This document shows positions 1 to 9,013 of a stretch of 64,000 nucleotides of DNA, piece after piece (positions within the stretch are counted from its first letter, which is position 1; every line of letters starts with the position of its first letter). Source of the DNA: Candidatus Saccharibacteria bacterium oral taxon 488 (lineage in GTDB: Bacteria; Patescibacteriota; Saccharimonadia; Saccharimonadales; Saccharimonadaceae); contig CP039999.1 in the NCBI GenBank assembly GCA_013099195.1, forward strand, positions 1-64,000. The letters are read 5' to 3'. The position numbers and the translations under genes were made by a program. The notes under the pieces are model-generated. The model made no database searches, was not told the DNA's origin, and worked only from the letters and a program-made list of their open reading frames with translations.

Positions 1-1347
1 GTGAATAGTCAAGCTATTTGGCAGGGAGTGCTGGGTGAAATTGAAGTTTCAATTCCGCCATCGTCATTTTCGACTTGGTTTAAGTCGACTGAGCTTGACA
101 TTATCTCCGATAACGAGGTGGCCGTCCTGTCACCCAACCCTTTCGTGTTGACACAACTGGAAAAACGCTACTATCAGCGCATCGCTGACGGCTTAAAGCG
201 AAGCGGCCTTGCGGTCTCGACGATTCATTTTCGACCCAAAAAAACAGCTGTTCGAAAGCAGCGCCTCAGCCGTGATGAACCAAATTCAGCGGCCGCCACC
301 CAACCGATCATCAAGCAGTCTAAAAAATCAGCAACCAACCTCAACCCGCGCTACACCTTTGACAACTTTATCGTCGGCTCGAGTAATGACCTGGCGCACG
401 CCGCCTGTCAAGCGATTGCCGCTAATCCTGGCACTAAATACAATCCGCTTTATCTCTATGGCGGTTCGGGACTTGGCAAGACCCATCTGATGCAAGCTGT
501 TGGTAATGAGATTATCAAACGCCAACCCTCCGCTCGCGTATTATATACCACTACCGAGACCTTTGTCAGTGAATTTCTCGACTCGATTCGCTTCAAGAAA
601 AAAGGATTTTCCGATAAATATCGTAACGTCGATGTCCTGATCGTTGACGATATGCAGTTTATCGCCAATAAGGAAAAAACTCAGGACGAGTTCTTTCACA
701 CTTTTAACGACCTACACCAAAACGACAAGCAGATCATCATCAGCTCTGACAAGCCGCCGAAAAGCATCCCCACCCTGACCGACCGCCTGCGTAGTCGCTT
801 TGAGTGGGGTATGACGATTGACGTGCAGATGCCCGATTATGAAACTCGCTGCGCTATCGTCACCGCCAAGGCTGGCCTGAGCAATATTGAATTATCCGCC
901 GACGTTATCGAATACCTCGCTACCAATTTCAAGACTAATATCCGCGAGCTCGAGGGGGCGCTCAATCAGCTACTTGCCTACGCCGAGATGCAGAACATCA
1001 CACCCGATGCCGAAACCGCCGAGGGATTACTTGGTAATATCAAGCGTTCTCGCCCGCAACATATCACCGCCAAGCAAATTATTGACAAAACCGCTCGCCA
1101 CTTTGGTGTTGAGGTCAAGGATGTGTGTTCGCCAAGGCGCGATAAATACATCATGCAGCCACGCCAAATCGCCATGTACCTGCTGCGGAGCGAGCTCAAG
1201 ATGAGCTTTCCAAAAATTGCCCAAGAGCTTGGCCGCAAAGACCACACCACCGCCATTCATTCGGTTGACAAAATTAGCAAGGAGATGCTTATCAGCGTCA
1301 ACATTCGTGAACAAATTAATGACATCCGAGACAAACTCTATGTGTAA
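1..1347 (+). CDS. dnaA: Chromosomal replication initiator protein DnaA
   Basis: DnaA binds DnaA boxes at oriC and melts the origin. The 448-residue product has the family layout: N-terminal domain I (about 1-80), a polar linker, an AAA+ domain with Walker A GGSGLGKT at 154-161 and Walker B in VLIVDDMQF near 212, then the C-terminal helix-turn-helix with the DnaA signature around GRKDHTTAIHS. The start is GTG at the first base of the window, so its promoter cannot be seen. It is followed by a DnaA-box-rich gap and dnaN, the usual bacterial origin arrangement. Confidence 0.97.
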   Translation: MNSQAIWQGVLGEIEVSIPPSSFSTWFKSTELDIISDNEVAVLSPNPFVLTQLEKRYYQRIADGLKRSGLAVSTIHFRPKKTAVRKQRLSRDEPNSAAATQPIIKQSKKSATNLNPRYTFDNFIVGSSNDLAHAACQAIAANPGTKYNPLYLYGGSGLGKTHLMQAVGNEIIKRQPSARVLYTTTETFVSEFLDSIRFKKKGFSDKYRNVDVLIVDDMQFIANKEKTQDEFFHTFNDLHQNDKQIIISSDKPPKSIPTLTDRLRSRFEWGMTIDVQMPDYETRCAIVTAKAGLSNIELSADVIEYLATNFKTNIRELEGALNQLLAYAEMQNITPDAETAEGLLGNIKRSRPQHITAKQIIDKTARHFGVEVKDVCSPRRDKYIMQPRQIAMYLLRSELKMSFPKIAQELGRKDHTTAIHSVDKISKEMLISVNIREQINDIRDKLYV

Positions 1348-1607
1348 AACCTGGGTAAAACGTGCGCATAACCAGCGACAAACTTGTGAACGACTATCCA
1401 CCACCTTGGCCGTGCGCAGACAAACCTCACACCACCGCGTGGATAATCAGCATATTATCCACGACATGATACACAGCCAATCCACTACTTTTTCCACCGG
1501 CACAGCACTGTTACCACCCCTGTTTGAACACAATATTTACCCAGTTTCCACAGCACCTATTATTACTAACCACTGAATAAAAATAAGAAAAGGATTATAA
1601 TAAGAAT
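1348..1607. other. oriC: Probable replication origin (oriC) between dnaA and dnaN
   Basis: This 260-bp gap has no convincing gene. It holds two 8/9 DnaA boxes TTATCCACG in inverted orientation (1438-1446 as the complement, 1455-1463 direct), forming one dyad. Weaker matches are CTATCCACC (1394-1402), TTTTCCACC (1490-1498) and GTTTCCACA (1544-1552). An AT-rich stretch at about 1559-1606 just before dnaN could be the unwinding element. Position and boxes are seen directly; origin function is inferred. Confidence 0.75.
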
Positions 1608-2708
1608 ATGAAGCTCACCGTCACCCAAGAAAACCTCGCCAGAGCCCTCGCTAATGTCGGGCGCATCGCCGCTAGTCGTAACGAACTGGCGATACTGAAT
1701 AACATTTTATTACGAACCGATGGCTCTCGGCTGGTCGTAGCGGCGACGAATCTGGAGATCGCCTCTACCCAGTATGTTGGCGCCAAGGTCGAGAGGCCCG
1801 GCTCGATAACTATCCCAGCCCGACTAGTGAGCGAGTTTGTCGCCAGCCTGCCAAGTGGTACGGTCGAGTTGGAGGTTAAGGACGAGCATCTACATCTGAC
1901 CGCAGACAAGTTTTCATCCGTTATTAATGGTGTCGTGGCGGATGAGTTTCCGGAGCTACCGACAGTGGACGAGCAGACAGCAGTACGACTGGATATGAGC
2001 GCCGATGAGTTAAAAAAGGCAGTTTCGCAAACCATTATCGCGACATCTAGCGACGCCACGCGGGCGGTGTTAACTGGTGTGTACTGGCATACCTATAATA
2101 GTGAGTTGTATCTAGCGGCCACGGACGGTTATCGGTTGGCGGAGAAACGGCTGATGAGATTTGACGGTGAAATTACCGCCATCGTGCCAGCATCGACACT
2201 CCAGGAGGTGCTGCGGAGTCTCGATACCGAAACAAGTGACGTAAGTTTGTTTTTTGATGAAACACAGGTCGGGTTTCGGACGGATCATCTAGAGATCGTG
2301 AGTCGGCTGATCGATGGCAAGTTTCCCGACTATCGTCAACTGATTCCTAAACTCGCCGAGACCGAGGTGGTAATTAAAAAAGCCGATTTCCTGCGCATCA
2401 CCAAGGTTGCTAGTCTATTTGCGCGCGAGTCCGGTGGTGGTATCACCCTCACGGCTAGTCACGAGCAAGCGCTACTATCAATCCATTCAATCGCTTCGGA
2501 ACTCGGCGAGAATACTTCTGAGGCCAGCGCCGAGGTGTCGAGCGACGGTGAGATTACGCTCAATTCTCGCTATCTGATCGAGTCGCTCGGCGCCACTGAT
2601 GGCGAGACTGTCACCTTCTCGTTTAACGGTAAGCTGTCGCCATGCGTCATCTGCGAGCAGACCCCTACGCCAGATTGTATGCATATTGTTATGCCGTTGA
2701 AGCGCTAG
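1608..2708 (+). CDS. dnaN: DNA polymerase III subunit beta (sliding clamp)
   Basis: The 366-residue protein has the normal length for the three-domain beta clamp, which rings DNA and tethers the polymerase. It begins MKLTVTQENLARAL and ends with the typical clamp tail PDCMHIVMPLKR. A purine-rich AAAAGG lies about 15 nt before the ATG. It follows dnaA and the putative oriC. Its stop is one base from the stop of the convergent gene at 2710-3519, so the two transcripts meet tail to tail. Confidence 0.96.
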   Translation: MKLTVTQENLARALANVGRIAASRNELAILNNILLRTDGSRLVVAATNLEIASTQYVGAKVERPGSITIPARLVSEFVASLPSGTVELEVKDEHLHLTADKFSSVINGVVADEFPELPTVDEQTAVRLDMSADELKKAVSQTIIATSSDATRAVLTGVYWHTYNSELYLAATDGYRLAEKRLMRFDGEITAIVPASTLQEVLRSLDTETSDVSLFFDETQVGFRTDHLEIVSRLIDGKFPDYRQLIPKLAETEVVIKKADFLRITKVASLFARESGGGITLTASHEQALLSIHSIASELGENTSEASAEVSSDGEITLNSRYLIESLGATDGETVTFSFNGKLSPCVICEQTPTPDCMHIVMPLKR

Positions 2709-2709
2709 G

Positions 2710-3519
2710 TTAGTTAAGTGATCGACCGTCTTGAGTAATGGTAATTCGTCGATTATTATCGTAATCAATAGTGACGTTGTAGGCTAATTTATCCTCGACG
2801 GTAATAGTAAATGATAGTGTATTTTTTCCTGTTGATGTATCGCGTGTAATATTTTTTATCGTTGTTTGCGTGGCGATGCGCGATAGCCTATGGTCATAAG
2901 AATAATCACTCATGATTAGCTTTTCAATGTAGTCAGTGTCATTGCCGGTTAGCTGGTCGGACAAAGAGTTGTCATACTGGTCTTTTTCACCACCCCAGTT
3001 TATGACTAAGTACGGGCTTCGTAGTCCACGCATTCGCGAGAAGTCATCATTACAGCCAAAATAACCGTATATTAGCTGATCGGTTGGTAGACACGAAACG
3101 GTTGTGCCATATTGATACTGAGCATCATCGTCAAGATTGGTCTTTTGTGACCACGTATATTCAACGAGATACGACTGCTGTAGGCTTTTAATATCAACAA
3201 TGAAGTTAACAGTGTGGATATCTTTTGCTTGATCATGAGTTTGCTTAAACGACCCGTCGCGGATAAGGATGTCTTTGATGGAGTTGTTTGGTAAATCACC
3301 CGTGTAGTTGTTGCGGATGGTAGTATATAATGCGTGACGAATTGTTTCGAGGGTTTTAGTGTCGGTCGGTTTACCATTTGTATATGTACTGAGATTTTCG
3401 ATATGCATTTCTCCACCAAGAGGGTTGCGTAGCAGTAGTGTATAGGCAATCGTAGCGATAATAACAATGCCGATAAACCCCAAGATAATGAAAATTAGTT
3501 TTTTATTATAGTGCAACAT
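2710..3519 (-). CDS. Single-pass membrane protein of the secretion locus (possibly VirB8/TcpC-like)
   Basis: The 269-residue protein starts MLHYNKK, has one N-terminal membrane segment (IIATIAYTLLL region, about 8-30) and a long hydrophilic extracytoplasmic domain rich in Thr, Asp and Asn. I chose this internal ATG because the 14-nt overlap with the upstream lysozyme-CHAP gene fits the locus, and longer in-frame starts only read through that gene. The C-terminal pattern LSFTITVEDKLAYNV resembles the end of the 166-residue protein at 5313-5813, so the two look paralogous. The shape is like VirB8/TcpC proteins, but that is inference. Last gene of the minus-strand secretion operon. Confidence 0.7.
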   Translation of the reverse strand: MLHYNKKLIFIILGFIGIVIIATIAYTLLLRNPLGGEMHIENLSTYTNGKPTDTKTLETIRHALYTTIRNNYTGDLPNNSIKDILIRDGSFKQTHDQAKDIHTVNFIVDIKSLQQSYLVEYTWSQKTNLDDDAQYQYGTTVSCLPTDQLIYGYFGCNDDFSRMRGLRSPYLVINWGGEKDQYDNSLSDQLTGNDTDYIEKLIMSDYSYDHRLSRIATQTTIKNITRDTSTGKNTLSFTITVEDKLAYNVTIDYDNNRRITITQDGRSLN

Positions 3520-4852
3520 TACCGCCACCTCTACTTGTATTTGCTCCAACATAGCTCGCCACTGCTGACATATCAACTTCTGGGTAGGCAAACTCATCCG
3601 GAAGATGTCCGAGCCAAGTTTTTGGATCATTAACCTTACCCGTAAGGATAAATCCAGATCCGCCACCTCGTTGCGTGCCATCACCGCGGCCCTTACCTGA
3701 ATTACCACAACTTGCGTGGCCAACGATGACATTATCGCCCTGAATGCCGAGGACAACTCCGGTGTGACCATAGCGTCCACCAGACCAACTAAACACAGCG
3801 CCGACTTTTGGTGTTTTACCGGTCGGTAGCTTTCGAGCATTTCTTAAGTGCTTAACAACGTGTTCGCCATTACCTGTGGTGCCGAGGTTTTTTGTTGAAG
3901 TAAATTTTTCAAGGAAGAATACAGAGAACGACACACAGTTTGATCCCCCACCATTACAAGTATTCCACAAGTAGTCACCCATAGCTTTGCGGCTTTCATT
4001 ATTTTTATTTTCGCCGTAATTCATCATGAATTTCTTCGCTTGCTCTTCGTTGAGACCGCCTTCGGAGATGGTGCCGCCTCCACCTCCACTACCGTCACTA
4101 CAGTTAGTGGCAGCACCAGAAGCGGCAGCGGCCGCGCTAGACGGATCTGGTTCCCAACTCATAGCTTTCATGGTATAAGCTACGCGAACTATAGTCTGTG
4201 GAATGCCAGCACCAAAAAATTTCTTTACCATAATAACAGCAGCAGCTGCGGCGTTGCCTGATGCTACCATCTCAGCTAACACGTTTTTACGTGAAGTTGG
4301 TGCAAGGTTCTGGAGTTGCCACCAGACGATAGCTAGTTGCACCTCGAGACTGGTAACATCACCCTGGACGCCAGCCTGCTGTTGCCAGTAGAGGACGGCT
4401 ACGCCAGGGTCCCATTGGGCGATTCCCCAGGCATCGCCCATACCAGCCGGTTTACTCGGGTTCCACGGGTGATACTTACCGCCGGCCTTGAGCGGATTTG
4501 GCTCGGAGCCTTTATTTTGACGAAGAATTGGGTTACCTTTTGACTCCTGATATAAATTACCAACGATTGCTGCTGCAACAAACTTTGGCGCACCTTTGGA
4601 TATAAAGTAATTAAATGCTTTCTTTAGATTATCTTCGCCGACTAGCTCGCCTGCCGCCCCACTCGCTGACTGTGCGGCATTTGGTGAACAGTTTGTATCC
4701 TCAGAATTATTGCTAAAAAGAATGTTGTTGTCTTCAAATGTTGCCCGCAGCTGATCGGTATTTAACTCGGCAAATACTGGTGAACTCCCAAAAAGAAGCG
4801 AAATGATTGATATAATAACAGCGACTCTTTGAAAGGCTAATTTTCGTTCCAT
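3506..4852 (-). CDS. Secreted two-domain peptidoglycan hydrolase: lysozyme-like plus CHAP
   Basis: The 448-residue protein has a Sec signal peptide (FGSSPVFAEL near residue 28). A phage-tail-lysozyme-like domain follows at about 70-230, with Glu103 in NLYQESKGNP and the GIAQWDPG motif. After an Ala/Gly-rich linker comes a C-terminal CHAP domain at about 270-440, with Cys306 in SNCVSFS and His363 in YGHTGVVLG. Such fusions accompany conjugation systems (VirB1/Tn916 Orf14/TcpG type) and open the wall for the channel. It overlaps the upstream gene by 16 nt and has no strong Shine-Dalgarno, suggesting coupled translation. In an epibiont it could also act on host wall; that is speculation. Confidence 0.85.
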   Translation of the reverse strand: MERKLAFQRVAVIISIISLLFGSSPVFAELNTDQLRATFEDNNILFSNNSEDTNCSPNAAQSASGAAGELVGEDNLKKAFNYFISKGAPKFVAAAIVGNLYQESKGNPILRQNKGSEPNPLKAGGKYHPWNPSKPAGMGDAWGIAQWDPGVAVLYWQQQAGVQGDVTSLEVQLAIVWWQLQNLAPTSRKNVLAEMVASGNAAAAAVIMVKKFFGAGIPQTIVRVAYTMKAMSWEPDPSSAAAAASGAATNCSDGSGGGGGTISEGGLNEEQAKKFMMNYGENKNNESRKAMGDYLWNTCNGGGSNCVSFSVFFLEKFTSTKNLGTTGNGEHVVKHLRNARKLPTGKTPKVGAVFSWSGGRYGHTGVVLGIQGDNVIVGHASCGNSGKGRGDGTQRGGGSGFILTGKVNDPKTWLGHLPDEFAYPEVDMSAVASYVGANTSRGGGNVAL

Positions 4853-5316
4853 AATTTTCTCGCTCGCTCTCTTGCGTTATCTGGTAATGTGTTACCGCTG
4901 GTTGTCTGCCACGCCTCTTTGCCGGTTGAGTATGCGATGAGCTGCAAATTGCCGTGACCATCTTTCTTTAATATGACATATAATGTGCGCGATGGGTTGT
5001 TGGTCGCAATATTGGCGGCAATTGCTTTCAGAAAAATCCACTCATTTTCGAAGTCAATTTTTTCGAGAAATGTTTGTCGCGGTGTTGTCGTAACTTGTAG
5101 GTTGGTAAAAGCAGCGGAAGCCGATTCGCGCAATATTTTTTCTGGGATTGTAAGATTTTTAGTTGGTCCTGGATTTAATGGAGTGTTGTTGCGGATAACA
5201 ACTAGAATAATGACGATTATCAGTGCAATTGCTGCAATACATAGCCCAGCCATAATCGTCAACGATCGCCTATCGTCACGTGGCTGCTGGGAGTAATAAC
5301 TCATGTTATCTATCAT
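4837..5316 (-). CDS. Small single-pass membrane protein of the secretion locus
   Basis: The 159-residue protein has a short N-terminal tail (YYSQQPRDDRRS), one strong membrane segment (about 20-42, AAIALIIVIILVVI) and an extracytoplasmic domain of about 110 residues. The ATG at 5316 overlaps the upstream stop as ATGA, which fixes the start. Architecture matches its two neighbours at 2710 and 5313, giving three bitopic proteins in one operon. Function unknown; I infer a structural role in the secretion apparatus. Confidence 0.7.
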   Translation of the reverse strand: MIDNMSYYSQQPRDDRRSLTIMAGLCIAAIALIIVIILVVIRNNTPLNPGPTKNLTIPEKILRESASAAFTNLQVTTTPRQTFLEKIDFENEWIFLKAIAANIATNNPSRTLYVILKKDGHGNLQLIAYSTGKEAWQTTSGNTLPDNARERARKLWNEN

Positions 5317-5813
5317 AACGCTACTGGCTCCCCACTTGCGGTTCGAATGGTGACGGCGTTATCCGCGATAGTAAACTGCACGACATACGCGGCGGTGTTC
5401 TTAACAGTTACGGTGAATGATATTGTCTTTTCGTTAAAAACCACATTAGTGATCGTCCCAGACACAAGGGCATCAGAGGTCACATGTTTACTTACGTAGT
5501 GGCGAAGAATTGCTACAACGAGCGAATTTTGGGTGTCATCATTGATGAATGCAGCCAGTGTTTTATTGGCACTATTCTTCGTATCCCACCCACTGAGGAC
5601 TAACTGCTGTGTGGTTGGCTGGCCACTGCCGCCGGTTGGTCCCTCGTACTGCCCACCTCCCGACCGGGTGGTAGAGCTATCATTAGACGACTGCGGCGGA
5701 GTCGACGGGTTTGTGGGTAGCAGCAGAATGACGACAACGACCGAGGCGGAGAGTGTGAGGAATGATAGCGTAGCAATAATTGCTGTTTTGTGTGCTAAAA
5801 GGAAGTCTCTCAC
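5313..5813 (-). CDS. Single-pass membrane protein of the secretion locus, GTG start
   Basis: I place the start at GTG 5813, giving 166 residues. This GTG overlaps the upstream TGA as GTGA and lies 9 nt after a perfect GGAGG, whereas the ATG at 5855 has no such support. One N-terminal membrane segment (TLSFLTLSASVVVVILLL) is followed by a Pro/Ser/Gly-rich linker and a domain ending ISFTVTVKNTAAYVV. That ending resembles the C-terminus of the protein at 2710-3519. Probably paralogous accessory subunits of the secretion system. Confidence 0.72.
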   Translation of the reverse strand: MRDFLLAHKTAIIATLSFLTLSASVVVVILLLPTNPSTPPQSSNDSSTTRSGGGQYEGPTGGSGQPTTQQLVLSGWDTKNSANKTLAAFINDDTQNSLVVAILRHYVSKHVTSDALVSGTITNVVFNEKTISFTVTVKNTAAYVVQFTIADNAVTIRTASGEPVAL

Positions 5814-8800
5814 GACGACTGCCCTCCAATTTTTTTCGGTCCAGTGATTACCCACATACCCGGTGTACCATTTCCTTCGCCAAAGTGGAACTGGCTCGCA
5901 TCAAAGCCGGCTTTATTTTCAGTATTTGAGCGCTTATTCGGGTCGCCAACGAGGAACTTACCATCAGCAGTCTTTCCGCGAATAAACATAATGTGACCAC
6001 CACGAATAAACGGGGTTGCGCCACCGACCGATATGAGAACCAGGCCACCTTCGGACAGGCCTTTTGAGGCATTTTCGGCACTTGGCTGCACTTTCTTGAT
6101 CGTAATACCGAACTTATCATTAAATAGCTGGGCCTTACTTTCCCATATCCAATTCGAGCCACAACGTCCACCGCCTATCTGGCCACCGTTTTGGTGGAAA
6201 AACTCAGCCATTTTTTCTGGATCAACGGTTGTATTGCCGACAGTCGAGACGATAGCGGCCATAGAGGTTGGTGCGCAGCCACACTCACCAATATTACCAA
6301 TGCCGTATTTTTTATTCTTCCACGGCTCTTCTGACTGATAGTACATCTTGATCTGGTCGAGATTTTCGCCAGTTTGGGAGTTTGAGGCGTTATTAGACTG
6401 ATTGCTGCCAACAAGTTCTTCGTCGTCTTCACCGTTGATGGAGTTTTGGATCTGATAATCCATTAAAAAGACGGAGATGGCGGCGAGGGTTCTGCTGTCG
6501 GCGGTGTCGATTGAGCCAAAGTCGGTGTCGGCGCTTGTTTTGCCATTTTCGCTTTCGACAACAGGACGATAACCGCCACTGGAGAGCTTGCCAGTACTTT
6601 GCCTGGTACTAGATTCATCGAGAACGCAGCCGGTCATATTGGTCGAGTATTCTGCTGAGCTGACATCGCTACAAGATTCAATAAACGATTTTAGCGGCGT
6701 ATTGTCTTTTATATATCCTTTACTGACCAATGCCTCAATGTCGTCTTCTTTTTCTATATCAACACTTTCATCAATCCACCCAGCCTTTGCCAGGATCTCT
6801 CGTGCCTCCTCAATACCCATATCGTCCTGCTGTTTAGTGAAGCCCGTACACCCAGCGCCGGCAAAGTTCACTGCCGGGGTAACGTCGCGGCCATTAACCT
6901 CGGACTTTAAGCCAAAGTCTTCGGCATAACCACAGTAATTTGCCGAGTAGTTATCGCTCGCGTTGGCGGCGGTTCCAAATGAAAGCGCCATTGCTGGGAG
7001 GCGGATAATATTAGAGAAGATTGAAGCAAAAGAATTATTGTAACTGCCAGATTGGAGCATCATCTGACGTAAGTTAAAGGTAAGGCTACCAAGGAATGTG
7101 TGGCGGCTGGAGGTATCGAATGGGCTGAGCGAGGCGAGGTCGTATTCACGTTGTTGTCGCTCGTTAGCGAGACGAACTTGATTAAAACTAGAGAGGCCTT
7201 TTTTAGATAATACCGGCAGATGTTTTGCTGAATTTGCTGCAGCAAAAAATGCACCAGCCGATGTTCCGAGCATGTCACCAAACTCCCTACCCTTGGCATT
7301 CGCAATATCATTATCACCGACGATGGCTTTAAAAATTGCCTGAACTGCTGCACTTGTGGCTGCTTTGGTTATTTCGCCTACAATGACAGAGGTGATCTGA
7401 GAGATTGCGAAATTACCCACTGCCTTGACAATACCACCGATAAGTGTCGGCGCTGCTAAGGCTGTCGCTGCTGCATCGACGGCCATAGCAGAATACATAG
7501 CCTGATCGCTCATGATGACGTTGCACGCGCCCTTGGTGGCATCTTTGTATTGATACATTGCCTGGATGGCTGGGTGGCGACGAACCTTAAGCCCGGGGGC
7601 AAACTTTTCAGATAGCGGAACTTTATTTTTATTGACACCCATAGCGGAGAGCAGAAGTGGTGAATCAAGAGCCGACTCGGCTTTGCCATTGCTGCCTTTG
7701 TGGCGAGAGGTCAACATTGTACCAACGAATTCCATACCGGCAGCAGTCATTGCGAAACGCGGATCAAGGCCTGAAGCTTTTTGTTGTGATCCCGGCGAGA
7801 GAACCATGTTGGCTATTGGTGGAATAAGTGCTGCCATTTGCGCTCCGGCAACACCTCCAACAACAAAATCAGGTATGTGTCCGGCGATACAGGCGCCTGT
7901 TGCGAGGGTATAGGCCGAACCAGCACGCCGCGCACGCTTTAGTTTTTTATCGGCATGTGCTTTGGCTTTGTTGCCCGACTCTTCAATGTCTGATTGGTTT
8001 ATTTTATCATCAGCACGATATTCTTCGGATGGGGTCTTCTTTTTTTCACCGTCAGAGCCTGTTGAGCCTTGATTTTGTCGGTTATTCTTTTTGTTTTCTT
8101 CGGCCCATGTGGCCGCTCCTCCGTTTCGTTTTATACGCTTAAACTTACTAAAGAACTTTTTGGCGAGATATTTACTTGACCAGACACGAAACCGCATATT
8201 AAATGCACCCGATCGACCAAGAACCTTGGCGGCAAGGCCGCGGTTTTCTTTAGCGCTTAAAAAACCAGGCAAGTCTTGAGCCTTGATGTGTTTGCCGTCA
8301 ACAATAAATTTTTCGGGGTTACCATCGGGGTAGCCAAATCTTTTCAGGTTAAGCGGTTTGCCTTTAGCATCGGCCGCCACGACACCGTGCTTTGCGAGAC
8401 GGCGTAAACCTTTATTTGAAATCGTGCCGGCCTTGCACTTCATCTTTTTACTATTGCAAACGCCGGGCTTTGTGATCATATTCGCCAAGTTTTTTGCGAG
8501 ACGTCGTTCAGAGACAACTGAACTAGAATCGTTGCCAAGAGTTAGGTTTTCCATGAGATTGATGAGCATTGATGCCGGACCAAACACCGAAGCCAGTAGA
8601 CCACCACCAACACCAAATAATATCATTAAACCAGCGATACCGCCGCGTTTTTTAGCAAGAGCGATGAGCTTAGCGGCTTGACTTTTGGGCATAGTTCGAT
8701 TAGATTTTTCTGGTTGATAAAAACCACTTTGTGGTCCTTGATTTGCAGTACCATTCTCTTTGTCTGTTATTTTTTGCGCGGCATCTTCAACACCGGTATC

Positions 8801-8998
8801 TCGATCTGACCGGTAGCTGAACTGGTCACCGTCAAGGCCATCATCCCTTAAACCAGCCTCTATCTGGTCAAGCGCTGCTTGCTCACCAGCATTCAGTCTC
8901 TCCGAGGGGCCATCATGTAGCTCAAACGGATTTGCTCGTCCATCAGCATCAGAGTCGGTCGTGGTGTCAAATCGCGGCGGTTTTGTTGCTGTTGCCAT
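5810..8998 (-). CDS. Large membrane-anchored protein with C-terminal C39-like cysteine peptidase
   Basis: The 1,062-residue protein has a charged N-terminal region (1-110), a hydrophobic segment at about 115-150 (GLMILFGVGGGLLASVF), a basic middle part, further hydrophobic Ala/Gly-rich segments, and a C-terminal papain-like domain from about residue 885. The triad candidates are Cys908 in GCAPTSMAA, His1002 in RGGHIMFI and Asp1019 in LVGDPNK, as in peptidase C39-like domains. A -10-like TATAAT (9013-9008) and GGAGG precede the ATG. Embedded between the VirB4 and hydrolase genes, it is likely an envelope-spanning secretion component or a displayed enzyme. The substrate is unknown. Confidence 0.75.
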   Translation of the reverse strand: MATATKPPRFDTTTDSDADGRANPFELHDGPSERLNAGEQAALDQIEAGLRDDGLDGDQFSYRSDRDTGVEDAAQKITDKENGTANQGPQSGFYQPEKSNRTMPKSQAAKLIALAKKRGGIAGLMILFGVGGGLLASVFGPASMLINLMENLTLGNDSSSVVSERRLAKNLANMITKPGVCNSKKMKCKAGTISNKGLRRLAKHGVVAADAKGKPLNLKRFGYPDGNPEKFIVDGKHIKAQDLPGFLSAKENRGLAAKVLGRSGAFNMRFRVWSSKYLAKKFFSKFKRIKRNGGAATWAEENKKNNRQNQGSTGSDGEKKKTPSEEYRADDKINQSDIEESGNKAKAHADKKLKRARRAGSAYTLATGACIAGHIPDFVVGGVAGAQMAALIPPIANMVLSPGSQQKASGLDPRFAMTAAGMEFVGTMLTSRHKGSNGKAESALDSPLLLSAMGVNKNKVPLSEKFAPGLKVRRHPAIQAMYQYKDATKGACNVIMSDQAMYSAMAVDAAATALAAPTLIGGIVKAVGNFAISQITSVIVGEITKAATSAAVQAIFKAIVGDNDIANAKGREFGDMLGTSAGAFFAAANSAKHLPVLSKKGLSSFNQVRLANERQQREYDLASLSPFDTSSRHTFLGSLTFNLRQMMLQSGSYNNSFASIFSNIIRLPAMALSFGTAANASDNYSANYCGYAEDFGLKSEVNGRDVTPAVNFAGAGCTGFTKQQDDMGIEEAREILAKAGWIDESVDIEKEDDIEALVSKGYIKDNTPLKSFIESCSDVSSAEYSTNMTGCVLDESSTRQSTGKLSSGGYRPVVESENGKTSADTDFGSIDTADSRTLAAISVFLMDYQIQNSINGEDDEELVGSNQSNNASNSQTGENLDQIKMYYQSEEPWKNKKYGIGNIGECGCAPTSMAAIVSTVGNTTVDPEKMAEFFHQNGGQIGGGRCGSNWIWESKAQLFNDKFGITIKKVQPSAENASKGLSEGGLVLISVGGATPFIRGGHIMFIRGKTADGKFLVGDPNKRSNTENKAGFDASQFHFGEGNGTPGMWVITGPKKIGGQSS

Positions 8999-9013
8999 AT
9001 GCCTCCAATTATA

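Noticed and set aside
1217-1576. Open frame across the dnaA end and the dnaN upstream gap
   Set aside because: It overlaps dnaA out of frame and covers the DnaA boxes; composition is not protein-like.
3520-3840. Longer N-terminus for the protein at 2710-3519
   Set aside because: These codons lie inside the lysozyme-CHAP gene and look like out-of-frame reading; a membrane segment follows directly after the internal ATG.
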